Shown here piece after piece: positions 41,676 through 50,422 of a stretch of DNA of 64,000 nucleotides. The translations under genes were made by a program, and so were the position numbers. The stretch comes from Clostridia bacterium (GTDB lineage: Bacteria > Bacillota > Clostridia > Oscillospirales > UBA644). Position 1 is the first letter of the stretch. Every line of letters begins with the position of its first letter. The stretch lies in assembly GCA_017934975.1 (NCBI GenBank), contig JAGBIM010000007.1, positions 118,309 to 182,308 on the forward strand, given 5' to 3'. The notes below the pieces were generated by a model. The model ran no database searches and was not told the DNA's origin. It saw only the letters and a list, made by a program, of their open reading frames with translations.

Positions 41676-42953
41676 TTATTTATTACGCTTCGGCAACTTC
41701 CGTACGACAAGATTCATGTACAGGATAGTAAGCAAAACGCCGAGGAACCCGAGGAAGGACATTACCTGCTGAGCGTAAAGATTCCGTCCGAACAAAACGA
41801 ACCCTTCGGATTGGATCCACGAAACGAGGACTCCGCCGCAGGTTGCCGTCAAAAAGCCGACGATGCCCGAAATACTCTGACTGAAGGCCAGAGCGACGGT
41901 GCGATGCTCCTCCTCCACGTAATCGTAAATCAGATTGATAGCCGCGCTGTTGATTCCCGCCATAGACACGGCGTAAAGGGTATAATAAACGGTGAAAAAC
42001 ACCTTGCCGTTTTCGGGGACGGTGAAAGCATTGACGAAGAAGGCCACCGCCGCTACAGCGAAACAGATATTGAGCATGGAAACGAAGGAATAGCGATCCG
42101 CAAATTTTCCGAAAAACCGCGAAAAGGCGGCACGGACAAGGGCGTAGAGCAAGCCGAGAACGGTCATGACGAAGGTCATGGAAAAGCCCAGCTCATTAAC
42201 CTGATAAGAACCGAAAAAGGGTGTGGAAATGAAGTGCGCCATATTCCAGAACACGTTGATTCCGATGACAGAGAAAAGAACCTTGGTCTGCTTTCGGTCT
42301 GCAAGAAGAGCCTTCAGCGAACTTCCCTCGGTTTTTTCCACGGGCTTTTCATCGGACAACACCAGGGTAAGGGTATGTAAGATCATCAGAACCGTCAGAG
42401 AGACCCCGCCGACGATCAGCGCTTCCGTGGTCTTTCCCGCAGATTCCAGCCCGTCGTATACCAGAGCAAGAAGGAAGGTAACAACGAACCCGGAGAGCAG
42501 GGAAATGATTTCTTTATTTGCGGTAAAGACGCCTCGCTTGTGATCGTCCACAAGAGACATAAACCAGTTGGTCTTTGCGGGATTGACCAGATTATTCACC
42601 ACGTGTCCCAAGAGCAAAAAGGCGATAAACAACGCAGATTTTGCCGTAGCCGACAAGGAAAACAGCGGAGTAAACCAAACCAGGGCAAAAAATCCCTGAT
42701 TCAGGATATGAAGAACCGTGACCCAGCGCTTCACCGGCGTTTTATTCCGCAAAAGCAGTGCAAAGATCTGAAAGCCGCAACCGAGGGAGATAAAGGCGGA
42801 AAGAATTCCCACCGTCCCGTCGGAGAGACCTACCCCCTCCGGCCCCGCAATCTTCGCCAAATAAGCCCCGGTAACCAAAAGGGAAATAAAATATTCAAGG
42901 GCCGCCTCCAGAAGATACATCACGCGACTGAATTGATAATTGGGTCGTTTCAT
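41676..42953 (-). CDS. MFS transporter
   Basis: The 425-residue protein has about twelve hydrophobic segments and a central cytoplasmic loop (VLSDEKPVEKTEGSSLKALLADRKQTK, shown only by position, about 205-232), as in the major facilitator superfamily. It starts with basic residues and has the loop 8-9 sequence RFFGKFADRYSFV near 272, a version of the GxxxDR-type MFS motif. The substrate is unknown; sugar uptake and drug export are both possible. The ATG at 42953 follows GGAAAGGAACC. Its promoter at 42986-43016 has perfect boxes but a long 19-base spacer, so expression may need an activator of the MerR kind or be low. Confidence 0.88.
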   Translation of the reverse strand: MKRPNYQFSRVMYLLEAALEYFISLLVTGAYLAKIAGPEGVGLSDGTVGILSAFISLGCGFQIFALLLRNKTPVKRWVTVLHILNQGFFALVWFTPLFSLSATAKSALFIAFLLLGHVVNNLVNPAKTNWFMSLVDDHKRGVFTANKEIISLLSGFVVTFLLALVYDGLESAGKTTEALIVGGVSLTVLMILHTLTLVLSDEKPVEKTEGSSLKALLADRKQTKVLFSVIGINVFWNMAHFISTPFFGSYQVNELGFSMTFVMTVLGLLYALVRAAFSRFFGKFADRYSFVSMLNICFAVAAVAFFVNAFTVPENGKVFFTVYYTLYAVSMAGINSAAINLIYDYVEEEHRTVALAFSQSISGIVGFLTATCGGVLVSWIQSEGFVLFGRNLYAQQVMSFLGFLGVLLTILYMNLVVRKLPKRNK

Positions 42954-42985
42954 ACAAATCGGTTCCTTTCCCGTAATCGCACCTT

Positions 42986-43016
42986 ATTATAGCACAAAAA
43001 AAGGAGCCTTTGTCAA
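42986..43016 (-). promoter_or_regulatory. Promoter with 19-base spacer
   Basis: Minus-strand TTGACA (43011-43016) and TATAAT (42986-42991) are both perfect but 19 bases apart, as in promoters activated by MerR-type twisting. It drives the MFS gene. Confidence 0.65.
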
Positions 43017-43114
43017 ACTTTTCGGCCGAAAAATGTGCGTTTTCGGTCAATTGCGGACAAAACCGGGGTGCGTGCGCCCGCGGACGGATCCGCGGGGCTG
43101 CGCGGAGCGCAGAA

Positions 43115-43144
43115 AAAAGAGCCTCCGCGTGAGGAGGCTCTTTT
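43115..43144 (-). terminator. Terminator in a GC-rich gene-free interval
   Basis: A perfect 12-bp stem (AAAAGAGCCTCC / GGAGGCTCTTTT) with a six-T run on the minus strand ends the leftward membrane gene at 43266. The rest of 43017-43265 is GC-rich with short palindromes (CGCGGA/TCCGCG near 43079-43094) and no gene. Confidence 0.8.
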
Positions 43145-43201
43145 GCGCACGCCGATGCGCAGGGCAAATCGGAAATTTTACGAATTCGATGCAAAAACAT
43201 C

Positions 43202-43230
43202 TTGCTTTTCCCTCCGCATTGTGGTATAAT
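43202..43230 (+). promoter_or_regulatory. Orphan rightward promoter
   Basis: TTGCTT (43202-43207), 17-base spacer, extended -10 TGG, TATAAT (43225-43230). It points into the 3' end of a leftward gene, with no rightward gene until 43919. It may make an antisense RNA or be a chance match. Confidence 0.5.
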
Positions 43231-43265
43231 ATCAATCGGAAGGAACGCGTTCCCGCAAACGGATC

Positions 43266-43829
43266 TTATTCGGACAGATCGGAAGAATCCTCTTCTCCGT
43301 TCAGCACGGGCTGTGCGGGAGCGGGTGCCGCAACTTCTGCCTTCGCTTTGCGAACGGCGTCCACCACGTAACCGATCCCGCCGATCACGGTAAAGACGAT
43401 ACCGAAGATCAGGTTGGACATATATTCGCCGCGGATTTCGGTGGCACCGATGTAATCGTAGAAATCAAGAATTTCAAATCCGTTGAACAGACATTCGAAA
43501 AGGGATTCTCCGCCGATGCCTGCATCCTGAACGAAAATCGAGTAATAATCGTAACCGATGCACAGATACCAGGTCAGCACGATAATCGCCAACGCGAATA
43601 CGAAGGAAATCACCACGCCCTTGACGCTTTTCTTTTTGGCAAAGATCTCGTACCCCTTCATGGCGCAGAACACGCCGACGATTCCGCTCAAGCCCGCAAC
43701 GATATCGATCTGCCAAAGAATAAACCACACGATACCGCCCGCGAGGGAGAACAGAAGGGAGCCCAGAATCCCGGGAAGGACCCGTTCTTCACGCTCTTCA
43801 ATTGCACTTTGATTCAGTTTGAAGCCCAT
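43266..43829 (-). CDS. Small multi-pass membrane protein of unknown function
   Basis: The 187-residue protein has about four membrane segments: 21-40 (GILGSLLFSLAGGIVWFILW), 44-62, 71-90 (VKGVVISFVFALAIIVLTWY) and 136-156 (LIFGIVFTVIGGIGYVV). The C-terminal tail is rich in Ala/Pro then acidic (VAAPAPAQPVLNGEEDSSD). A glycine-rich pattern in the first two segments suggests tight helix packing. I do not recognise the family. The ATG at 43829 follows GGAGGTTTG, and a perfect promoter at 43859-43887 makes it a well-expressed single-gene unit. A rightward promoter at 43202 may read antisense to its 3' end. Confidence 0.85.
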   Translation of the reverse strand: MGFKLNQSAIEEREERVLPGILGSLLFSLAGGIVWFILWQIDIVAGLSGIVGVFCAMKGYEIFAKKKSVKGVVISFVFALAIIVLTWYLCIGYDYYSIFVQDAGIGGESLFECLFNGFEILDFYDYIGATEIRGEYMSNLIFGIVFTVIGGIGYVVDAVRKAKAEVAAPAPAQPVLNGEEDSSDLSE

Positions 43830-43858
43830 AACAAACCTCCGTTTTTATTATTGCATCC

Positions 43859-43887
43859 ATTATACTACATTTTTTGACGCCTGTCAA
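43859..43887 (-). promoter_or_regulatory. Perfect consensus sigma-A promoter
   Basis: Minus-strand TTGACA (43882-43887), 17-base spacer, TATAAT (43859-43864). It drives the small membrane protein gene and lies just before the divergent MFS gene. Confidence 0.88.
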
Positions 43888-43918
43888 GTCGATTTTTCAA
43901 GAAAGGAACCGAAAATCC

Positions 43919-45205
43919 GTGAAAACGAAAAAATCTTTCTATCTTGCCCTTACCCTCTTCAGCCTTGCGGGGCAAATTGCATGGGTCGTGGAAAATATGT
44001 ATTTCAACGTATTCATTTACAAAATGTTCCACGCCTCCCCTTCGGAAATCTCCCTGATGGTCTCCGCCTCCGCCGTTACCGCAACGGTGACGACGCTTTT
44101 GATCGGAGCCCTTGCGGACAAGCTGGGGAAACGGAAAATTTTCATCTGCGCAGGTTATATTCTGTGGGGCATCTCCATTTTGGCCTTCTGTCTGCTGCGA
44201 ACGGATATTTTGGGCAAGCTCTTCCCCTCCGTTCTGTCCCTTTCCTCCCTGGGCGTAACCCTCACCGTGGTACTGGACTGCGTGATGACCTTTTTCGGCT
44301 CCTCGGCAAACGACGCGGCCTTTAACGCATGGCTCACAGACTCCACCGATCATTCCAATCGGGGGAAAGCGGAAGGAATCAACGCCATGATGCCCCTGTT
44401 GGCCATCCTGGCGGTGTTCGGTGGCTTTATGGGCTTTGATCTGAACCGGGAAAACAGCTGGACGCTGATCTTCCTGATTATCGGCGGCGTGATGATCCTG
44501 CTCGGTATTTTGGGCTTCTTCCTCATCCGCGATCCGAAAATTCAGACCGAGGCGAACCAAAATTATTTTAAAAACATTCTCTACGGATTTCGTCCCTCCG
44601 TCATCCGTGCCCATAAAAAACTTTATCTGCACCTGATTTCCTTTGCGATTTTCGGCATTTCCATTCAGATTTTCATGCCCTATCTGATTTTGTATTACAC
44701 CGAAACGCTGCATCTGGACAATTACGTGCTGATCATGGCACCCGCGGTGATCCTTGCGGCGATTTTCACGTTGATCTGGGGGCGGGTATACGATAAAATC
44801 GGCTTCCGTCGCGGAATCGCACTCCCCTTGCTCCTTTTGGGCGTCGGATACGCAGTGTTGATCTGGTTCACCCACACGGTGCCGGTGTTCCTCGGCTCGC
44901 TGTTGATGATGTGCGGATATCTGGCAGGCATGGCGGTCTTTGGGGCGGCAATCCGTGACGAGACCCCCGAAAACCGTTCGGGCATGTTCCAGGGATTGCG
45001 TATCGTGGGGCAGGTGCTGATCCCCGGGCTCATCGGCCCCGTCATCGGCTCGGCGGTTCTGCAGAACGCCGCAACGGTGGTCAACGACGACGGCACAACC
45101 TCTTTTATTCCAAACGAAAATATCTTTTTTGCCGCGCTTGCGGTGGCGACGGCGCTTTCCCTTTGGCTTTTGATCCAATTCCGACTTGGAAGAAAGAAGA
45201 ACTGA
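43919..45205 (+). CDS. MFS transporter (sugar-type)
   Basis: The 428-residue protein has about twelve membrane segments and a loop 2-3 motif GALADKLGKRKIF near residue 62, matching the MFS A-motif G-x-L-a-D-r-x-G-r-k. A helix pattern with WVVENMYFNVFIYKMF near 22-37 resembles the glycoside/cation symporter and related sugar groups. The next gene, one base after the stop codon, encodes a GH2 glycosidase, so this transporter probably imports that enzyme's oligosaccharide substrate. The start is GTG 43919 after GAAAGGAACC. Substrate specificity is not visible. Confidence 0.9.
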   Translation: MKTKKSFYLALTLFSLAGQIAWVVENMYFNVFIYKMFHASPSEISLMVSASAVTATVTTLLIGALADKLGKRKIFICAGYILWGISILAFCLLRTDILGKLFPSVLSLSSLGVTLTVVLDCVMTFFGSSANDAAFNAWLTDSTDHSNRGKAEGINAMMPLLAILAVFGGFMGFDLNRENSWTLIFLIIGGVMILLGILGFFLIRDPKIQTEANQNYFKNILYGFRPSVIRAHKKLYLHLISFAIFGISIQIFMPYLILYYTETLHLDNYVLIMAPAVILAAIFTLIWGRVYDKIGFRRGIALPLLLLGVGYAVLIWFTHTVPVFLGSLLMMCGYLAGMAVFGAAIRDETPENRSGMFQGLRIVGQVLIPGLIGPVIGSAVLQNAATVVNDDGTTSFIPNENIFFAALAVATALSLWLLIQFRLGRKKN

Positions 45206-45206
45206 T

Positions 45207-46895
45207 ATGGCAAAAAATTTCGCAACGCTCTACACCTCCGAGGGAGAAACCCTGACGGGGCAACCCTGGAATCTTTATCCCCGCCCGCAGATGAAACGGG
45301 ATTCCTTTTTCTGTCTGAACGGAGCATGGGATTTTTCCGCAAACGGCGAAGCTTGGGAGAGCATCACGGTGCCCTTTCCGCCCGAATCGACCTTGTCGGG
45401 CTTTGGGCGAAGATTGGAGAAGGATCCGACGGTCTTTTATCGGAAAACCTTCTCTCTGCCCGCAGAGTTTTCCAAGGGACGGGTTCTGCTCCACTTCGGC
45501 GCCGTGGATCAAGTCGCAGAGGTGGCCCTCAACGGAAAATCCGTGGGGCGGCACGAGGGCGGATACGAGGCCTTTTTCCTTGACATTACCGATTTTTTAC
45601 AATCCGAAAATATTCTTGAAGTGACCGCAAAAGACAATCTTTCCGATCACGTCTTTCCCTACGGAAAGCAACGGGAAAAGCGGGGCGGCATGTGGTACAC
45701 CCCCGTCACGGGAATCTGGCAAACGGTGTGGCTGGAGTGCGTGCCCGAAAACTATATCCAATCGCTGAAAATCCACGTGGGGGCAAACTTTGCCGAGATT
45801 ACCGCGGAAGGCGTACGGGAAGGAACCGTTACCGTGCAAACTCCCAACGGGGAAATCCACGAAACGCTGACCGACGGGAAGGTGCGTATCGAAATCGAAA
45901 CTCCCCGCCTTTGGTCCCCCGAAGATCCCTATTTATACCGTTTTTCCCTGGAATCGGGGGAGGATCGGGTAGAATCCTATTTCGCTCTGCGCACCCTGGA
46001 AATCAAGAAATTTGACGGAATCTCCCGCCTCTGTCTGAACGGCAAGCCCTATTTCTTCCACGGACTTCTGGATCAGGGCTATTACAGCGACGGAATCTTC
46101 ACCCCCGCAAGCCCCGACAATTACACGCGGGATATCCGGGAGATGAAAGAACTGGGCTTCAACACCCTGCGCAAGCACATCAAGGTGGAGCCGGAGCATT
46201 TTTATTACGAATGCGACCGCCTGGGCATGATCGTGTTTCAGGATATGGTCAACAACGGAAGCTATTCCTTCCTGCGGGACACCGCCCTGCCCACGGTGGG
46301 GATGAAAAAGTTCCCCGATTCCCTTCTGCATCGGAACAAAGAAACGCGAAAGCGGTTTGAAGAAGGGATGAGCGCCACCGTCCGACAGTTGCAGAATCAT
46401 CCCTGCGTCTGCTACTGGACGATTTTCAACGAGGGATGGGGGCAATTTGAAGCGGATAAAACGTACGATCTTCTGAAAACTTGGGACGATTCCCGCTTCA
46501 TCGACGCCACGTCGGGCTGGTTCCAACGGAAGAAGAGCGACGTGGAAAGCCTGCACGTTTATTTCAAGGAATTCAAGATAAAACCAAGCCCAAGACCCGT
46601 GGTCCTGTCGGAATTCGGAGGCTATTCCTTCCGTCCCGAAGGGCATATCTTCCATCCCGACGGAAAGCCCTACGGCTATAAGTTTTTCGAAGATCAAAAG
46701 ACCTTCGAGGACGCCCTCGTGGATCTCTACGAAACCCAGATCGTTCCCGCCATCCCCAAGGGGCTTTGCGGCGCGATCTATACCCAGGTGTCCGACGTGG
46801 AAGACGAAACCAACGGACTTGTTTCCTACGATCGGAAGGTCTTGAAGGTCTCCCCCGAACGGATGCGGGAATTGGCGGAAAAATTGAAGCTTTAG
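45207..46895 (+). CDS. GH2 glycoside hydrolase (beta-glucuronidase/beta-galactosidase family)
   Basis: The 562-residue enzyme has the GH2 order: sugar-binding beta-sandwich (residues 10-180, with FSLP and GGYEAFFLDIT), immunoglobulin-like domain (about 185-270) and TIM barrel (about 275-560). The acid/base is Glu409 in WTIFNEGWGQF and the nucleophile Glu469 in VVLSEFGGY. The length and compact form fit beta-glucuronidase-like or short beta-galactosidase-like groups; I do not see the beta-glucuronidase NxK motif clearly, so galactosidase or another specificity is possible. The start is ATG 45207, one base after the MFS stop, so both are co-translated. No signal peptide is present. Confidence 0.92.
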   Translation: MAKNFATLYTSEGETLTGQPWNLYPRPQMKRDSFFCLNGAWDFSANGEAWESITVPFPPESTLSGFGRRLEKDPTVFYRKTFSLPAEFSKGRVLLHFGAVDQVAEVALNGKSVGRHEGGYEAFFLDITDFLQSENILEVTAKDNLSDHVFPYGKQREKRGGMWYTPVTGIWQTVWLECVPENYIQSLKIHVGANFAEITAEGVREGTVTVQTPNGEIHETLTDGKVRIEIETPRLWSPEDPYLYRFSLESGEDRVESYFALRTLEIKKFDGISRLCLNGKPYFFHGLLDQGYYSDGIFTPASPDNYTRDIREMKELGFNTLRKHIKVEPEHFYYECDRLGMIVFQDMVNNGSYSFLRDTALPTVGMKKFPDSLLHRNKETRKRFEEGMSATVRQLQNHPCVCYWTIFNEGWGQFEADKTYDLLKTWDDSRFIDATSGWFQRKKSDVESLHVYFKEFKIKPSPRPVVLSEFGGYSFRPEGHIFHPDGKPYGYKFFEDQKTFEDALVDLYETQIVPAIPKGLCGAIYTQVSDVEDETNGLVSYDRKVLKVSPERMRELAEKLKL

Positions 46896-46963
46896 ACAAA
46901 ATCCACCTTTTCACGCCCTTGTTTGCAAACTTTTTTTGACAAAACAAAAAAAAAAACGAACTA

Positions 46964-46992
46964 TTGCAATAAAAGTTCCATTGTGCTATAAT
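46964..46992 (+). promoter_or_regulatory. Sigma-A promoter
   Basis: TTGCAA (46964-46969), 17-base spacer, TATAAT (46987-46992), 41 bases before the exported protein gene at 47034. Confidence 0.85.
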
Positions 46993-47033
46993 ACTCCTGT
47001 AAAAACGGGGACGCCCCGATTCAGGAGGAAAAC

Positions 47034-48563
47034 ATGAAAAAACTGTTATCGCTTTTACTCACACTCGTTCTTTTGGCGGGAGTTTTCGCTTTTCCCGCAG
47101 CGGCAGAAGAAGAACCGCAAGATGTTCAAATGACGAACATGAATTACGTCTGCATTTTTCAATCTTGCTTCGTAGATGCATACAGTAAATTCACAACAGG
47201 ACAAAAAATGGATGGCTTCTCTCCTTTTTTTGCCCAACGCTTTTTAAGGGAACGAACCAATGTTTTTAAGGATTACGGAAAAGAAGGTACCGAGGACGGT
47301 ATGGCAGTAAGAAAGTACAGTGTCCCTGCCGAAATTATGGAAAAAGAAATTACCGATCGTTTTAAGCTATATGACCACGAATTAAAGACCGATGACGTAA
47401 CCATTCTTCGGAGAGATCAAAGATATTACGTCGAAGAAGACCATGCAGACCATGTGAAACGGTCTATTTTTAACGAAACGACACAGGCCTATGAATGGAC
47501 GGAATACCTCGGCATGGGATACGAAGCGCCCTACGCCTTTTTGGGAACCGTAGAAAACGAGGACGGCACGGTTGATTGCTATACCGCATTTATTGATTTC
47601 AGTAAGACTTATACGAAAGCACAGATCAAAAATTTGGTTGTAAACCAGGACTATATCATTGAATATTCCGGCAGAACTCCTTCCTATACGCCGATTATGA
47701 ATCACTATAAATACACGATTTCCAACACAAACGGTCTCATCAGAACCTTCTCCGTAGAAGCCATTGAAAAAACCGCCGTTCCGGAATTCGCAATTCTGGA
47801 CGCAACCATCGACAACACAAACGTAGACAATGACATTCTGAACGGCAAAGGCGGTCATATCCTGCTTGAAATCAAGGATATTTCCAAATCCATTCTGAAT
47901 GAACACAAGGACCTCATCACGGAAGTGGTGGGCGACAACGGACAAATCACCCACTATCTGGACATCAACCTGATCAACGAAAAACGCTTCGGACTTTACG
48001 AGCGGATCACCGAAACGGAAAAAGAAGTTATCTTCTCGCTGGAGCTGCCGGAAGAATTTTGGAACAGCAACGGGGAATTCCACCGAAACTACCGCATCGT
48101 GCGTATTCACGACGGAAAGACGGACATTCTGCAGGCAAACTTTGATAAAAACACCGGCAGAATCACCTTCAAAACCGACGCATTTTCTACTTACGCCATT
48201 TCCTACCAGGACGTGCCCGCGGCAGACGTTGAAAACACCAACACGGTGACGAACACTTCTTCCAACGTATCTTCCAATAAGACCTCCGACACCGTAACCG
48301 ACACGACCCAAACCACGGACGGAAGCGACCTTACTTTGGACACGAACTCCGCAACGGACGCCGAATCCGACGCTTCTGCCGTTTCCTCGGAAACGGTGGA
48401 TTCCGTAACCACGCAGGACGGGACCGAACTCTCCACGGACCTGCCGATCAACGAAGAAGAGGGCTCTTCCACCCTGTGGATCGTTCTTACGGTCGTTGGA
48501 GCAGTGGTGGTTGCGGGAGCCGTAGCCGCAGTCCTTCTGCTGAAAAAGAAAAAATCCGAATAA
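47034..48563 (+). CDS. Exported, membrane-tethered protein of unknown function
   Basis: The 509-residue protein begins with a classical Sec signal peptide (KKLLSLLLTLVLLAGVF, likely cut after FPAAAEE). A folded region spans about 27-395, followed by a Thr/Ser/Asp-rich linker (about 396-465) and a C-terminal membrane helix (STLWIVLTVVGAVVVAGAVA) with a KKKKSE tail. This is the layout of a surface protein held by a C-terminal anchor and lifted off the membrane by a flexible stalk. No LPxTG sorting signal is present. The folded part is not recognised. The ATG at 47034 follows AGGAGGAAAAC. It is the only gene of its unit and should be abundant given its promoter. Confidence 0.85.
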   Translation: MKKLLSLLLTLVLLAGVFAFPAAAEEEPQDVQMTNMNYVCIFQSCFVDAYSKFTTGQKMDGFSPFFAQRFLRERTNVFKDYGKEGTEDGMAVRKYSVPAEIMEKEITDRFKLYDHELKTDDVTILRRDQRYYVEEDHADHVKRSIFNETTQAYEWTEYLGMGYEAPYAFLGTVENEDGTVDCYTAFIDFSKTYTKAQIKNLVVNQDYIIEYSGRTPSYTPIMNHYKYTISNTNGLIRTFSVEAIEKTAVPEFAILDATIDNTNVDNDILNGKGGHILLEIKDISKSILNEHKDLITEVVGDNGQITHYLDINLINEKRFGLYERITETEKEVIFSLELPEEFWNSNGEFHRNYRIVRIHDGKTDILQANFDKNTGRITFKTDAFSTYAISYQDVPAADVENTNTVTNTSSNVSSNKTSDTVTDTTQTTDGSDLTLDTNSATDAESDASAVSSETVDSVTTQDGTELSTDLPINEEEGSSTLWIVLTVVGAVVVAGAVAAVLLLKKKKSE

Positions 48564-48581
48564 TCAATCAAAAACCGTACG

Positions 48582-48619
48582 ATCAAGAGGCAGTCATCCG
48601 ATTGCCTCTTGATTTTTTT
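48582..48619 (+). terminator. Rho-independent terminator overlapping the next promoter
   Basis: A perfect 11-bp stem (ATCAAGAGGCA / TGCCTCTTGAT) is followed by seven T. The right arm and T run also form the -35 box of the ybaK-like promoter. Confidence 0.88.
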
Positions 48620-48637
48620 CTCTTTCTGTGGTATACT
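48609..48637 (+). promoter_or_regulatory. Sigma-A promoter
   Basis: TTGATT (48609-48614), 17-base spacer with extended -10 TGG, TATACT (48632-48637), 21 bases before the YbaK gene. Confidence 0.75.
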
Positions 48638-48657
48638 GAAAAACGGAGGCGAGACCG

Positions 48658-49134
48658 ATGAACAAAACCAACGCCATGCGGATGCTGGACAAGGCAAAAA
48701 TCCCTTACGAGGCGAAAGAATATATCCCCGACGAGAAGGATCTGCGGGGCGTACATATTGCCGAGCAGATTGGCCTTCCCGCGGGACAGTGCTTCAAGAC
48801 CATCGTCACACGGGGCGACAAGACGGGACCCGTGGTGTTCTGCATTCCCGCCGACGAGGAAATCGACCTGAAAAAGGCGGCAAAAATTACGGGAAACAAG
48901 AAGATCGAGCCCCTTGCGGTGAAGGATCTTCCGGGACTTACGGGATACGTGCGGGGAGCCTGCTCCCCCCTGGGCATGAAGAAAAAATTCCCCACCTACA
49001 TAGACGCCGCCTGCCGCAAATACGAAAAGATCACCGTCAGCGCAGGAATCAAGGGATGCCAGCTTCTGGTGAACAGTGAGCAGATCGTTTCCTGCGTTCA
49101 GGCCACGGTTTGCGATTTGACAGCAGAAAAATAA
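48658..49134 (+). CDS. ybaK: Cys-tRNA(Pro) deacylase, YbaK/EbsC type
   Basis: The 158-residue protein belongs to the YbaK group of trans-editing enzymes. It has MNKTNAMRMLDKAKIPYE at the start, the conserved Lys of QCFKTIVTRGDK near residue 45, LTGYVRGACSPLGMKKKFPTY near 100, and GCQLLVN near 135. It hydrolyses Cys mischarged onto tRNA-Pro by prolyl-tRNA synthetase. The ATG at 48658 follows GGAGGC. The next gene starts 21 bases after its stop and may share the transcript. Confidence 0.93.
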   Translation: MNKTNAMRMLDKAKIPYEAKEYIPDEKDLRGVHIAEQIGLPAGQCFKTIVTRGDKTGPVVFCIPADEEIDLKKAAKITGNKKIEPLAVKDLPGLTGYVRGACSPLGMKKKFPTYIDAACRKYEKITVSAGIKGCQLLVNSEQIVSCVQATVCDLTAEK

Positions 49135-49155
49135 AGCGAGGAGGCAACAAGCCGC

Positions 49156-50361
49156 ATGAAAGCTCTTTATCAGGCATGGGATACCGCTTTTTCCCGCTTT
49201 TTCTGTCCGGAAACGGAACTGTTTTATGAATTCATTCCCGAAGGAGAGCCCTCTGCCTGGTCCCACGTGCCCTCCGTGGACGACATCCGAAAAAACGTTC
49301 CGAATCCCTGCGGATGGGGAACGGGAATGGAAGATTCCACCCTGAACGGCGGCAGTGCGCTGGATGCGGTAATCTGTGCGTATGAAATAACCAAAGATCC
49401 AAAACTGAAACCCATTGCGGACAAGCTTTTCCGCGGATTGCTCCGTTGCGCCATGCCCCACGGCTTCATCGCCCGCAGCGTTTCTCCGACGGACGGCAAA
49501 TCGCACTATGCGGAAAGTTCACGGGACCAGTATACCCATTGGGTTTTCGGGGCACTGCGGTTATACGACTCCCCCTTGTGCGACACCAAACAAAAAGAAG
49601 AAATCAAACGAGTTCTCACCGAAATTGCAGTCCGTTGCGAAGGCAATACGGACGAAAACGGAGACTGTTTCCTGCGTCGGGAAGACGGTTCGGTGGGAAA
49701 AGTCGGAAAACTTTGGGGAGCAGTTTCCGTTCACGAATGGTTTCGCCTGCCCATGTTTTATCTGGCGGCCTATCACGTAACAAAAAATCCCCACTGGAAA
49801 GCCCTTTATCTCCGTTATCGGGACGAGGCTTTTTCCAAGTCCCTTGCACCCATTCCCGAGCACTATAAATGCTACGCAATCCTTCAAATGCAATATTCGC
49901 TACGTGCCGCATACGATTGCGAAGAAGATCCAATCTTCAAGGGAAAACTGCTTGCAAGAATACAAACCCTTGCCGAAATCGGAGAACAGAAATCCCTTGC
50001 TTCCGCGGAAAAATTCCGAAGCGGAGCCTTTTGGGACACACTTTATTATCCCTTCCGAAGATGGGATCGGATTGAGCCGCTGTGCCGAGAAGTTTTCAAC
50101 GGCTACCGTTACGAAAACCCCGCACAGAGTGAGAGAAAGGAAAACGCTGCTTTTTATCCCGTCCGTGCGGTGGGAGAAGGCGCTTGCATTGCGGCCCTTT
50201 GCCCCGGCTATCCGATTTCGGATGAAATTTTTGATGCGTTGCTTTTTCTTGCGAATGCGTTCAACTTCTCCCAATATTCAAACGTATACGCCCTTTTGCT
50301 TCTCCCCTGCGGGTACGTAACCTGCCTCAAAACCCGCCGAGAGCAAGCATCCGACGCATAA
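49156..50361 (+). CDS. Protein of unknown function, possibly an (alpha/alpha) barrel
   Basis: I cannot assign this 401-residue soluble protein. It is rich in aromatic residues and in paired helices with Trp/Tyr (WGTGMEDSTLNGGSALDAV near 53, YTHWVFGALRLYD near 125, WGAVSVHEWFRLPMFYLAAYH near 195). This spacing resembles the (alpha/alpha) toroid glycosidases and lyases such as GH88, GH105 and GH127-type folds, in which conserved Asp residues do catalysis. A glycan-related enzyme is possible but no signature is clear. The start is ATG 49156; the ribosome binding site GAGGAGG lies about 12 bases upstream. Its neighbours, YbaK and ileS, do not suggest a role. Confidence 0.8.
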   Translation: MKALYQAWDTAFSRFFCPETELFYEFIPEGEPSAWSHVPSVDDIRKNVPNPCGWGTGMEDSTLNGGSALDAVICAYEITKDPKLKPIADKLFRGLLRCAMPHGFIARSVSPTDGKSHYAESSRDQYTHWVFGALRLYDSPLCDTKQKEEIKRVLTEIAVRCEGNTDENGDCFLRREDGSVGKVGKLWGAVSVHEWFRLPMFYLAAYHVTKNPHWKALYLRYRDEAFSKSLAPIPEHYKCYAILQMQYSLRAAYDCEEDPIFKGKLLARIQTLAEIGEQKSLASAEKFRSGAFWDTLYYPFRRWDRIEPLCREVFNGYRYENPAQSERKENAAFYPVRAVGEGACIAALCPGYPISDEIFDALLFLANAFNFSQYSNVYALLLLPCGYVTCLKTRREQASDA

Positions 50362-50387
50362 ACCCTTAACAAATGAGCAACACCCCC

Positions 50388-50416
50388 TTGACAAAAGGGA
50401 AAAAGAGTGATATAAT
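50388..50416 (+). promoter_or_regulatory. Perfect consensus sigma-A promoter of ileS
   Basis: TTGACA (50388-50393), 17-base spacer, TATAAT (50411-50416). Transcription should start near 50423, at the 5' end of the T-box leader. Confidence 0.9.
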
Positions 50417-50422
50417 ATAATA

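Noticed and set aside
47034..48563. LPxTG sortase substrate
   Set aside because: The C-terminal helix and basic tail fit a sorting signal, but no LPxTG-type motif precedes the helix.
49156..50361. Assignment as a GH88/GH105 hydrolase
   Set aside because: Aromatic-rich paired helices fit an (alpha/alpha) barrel, but I could not find the conserved catalytic Asp context, so it stays of unknown function.
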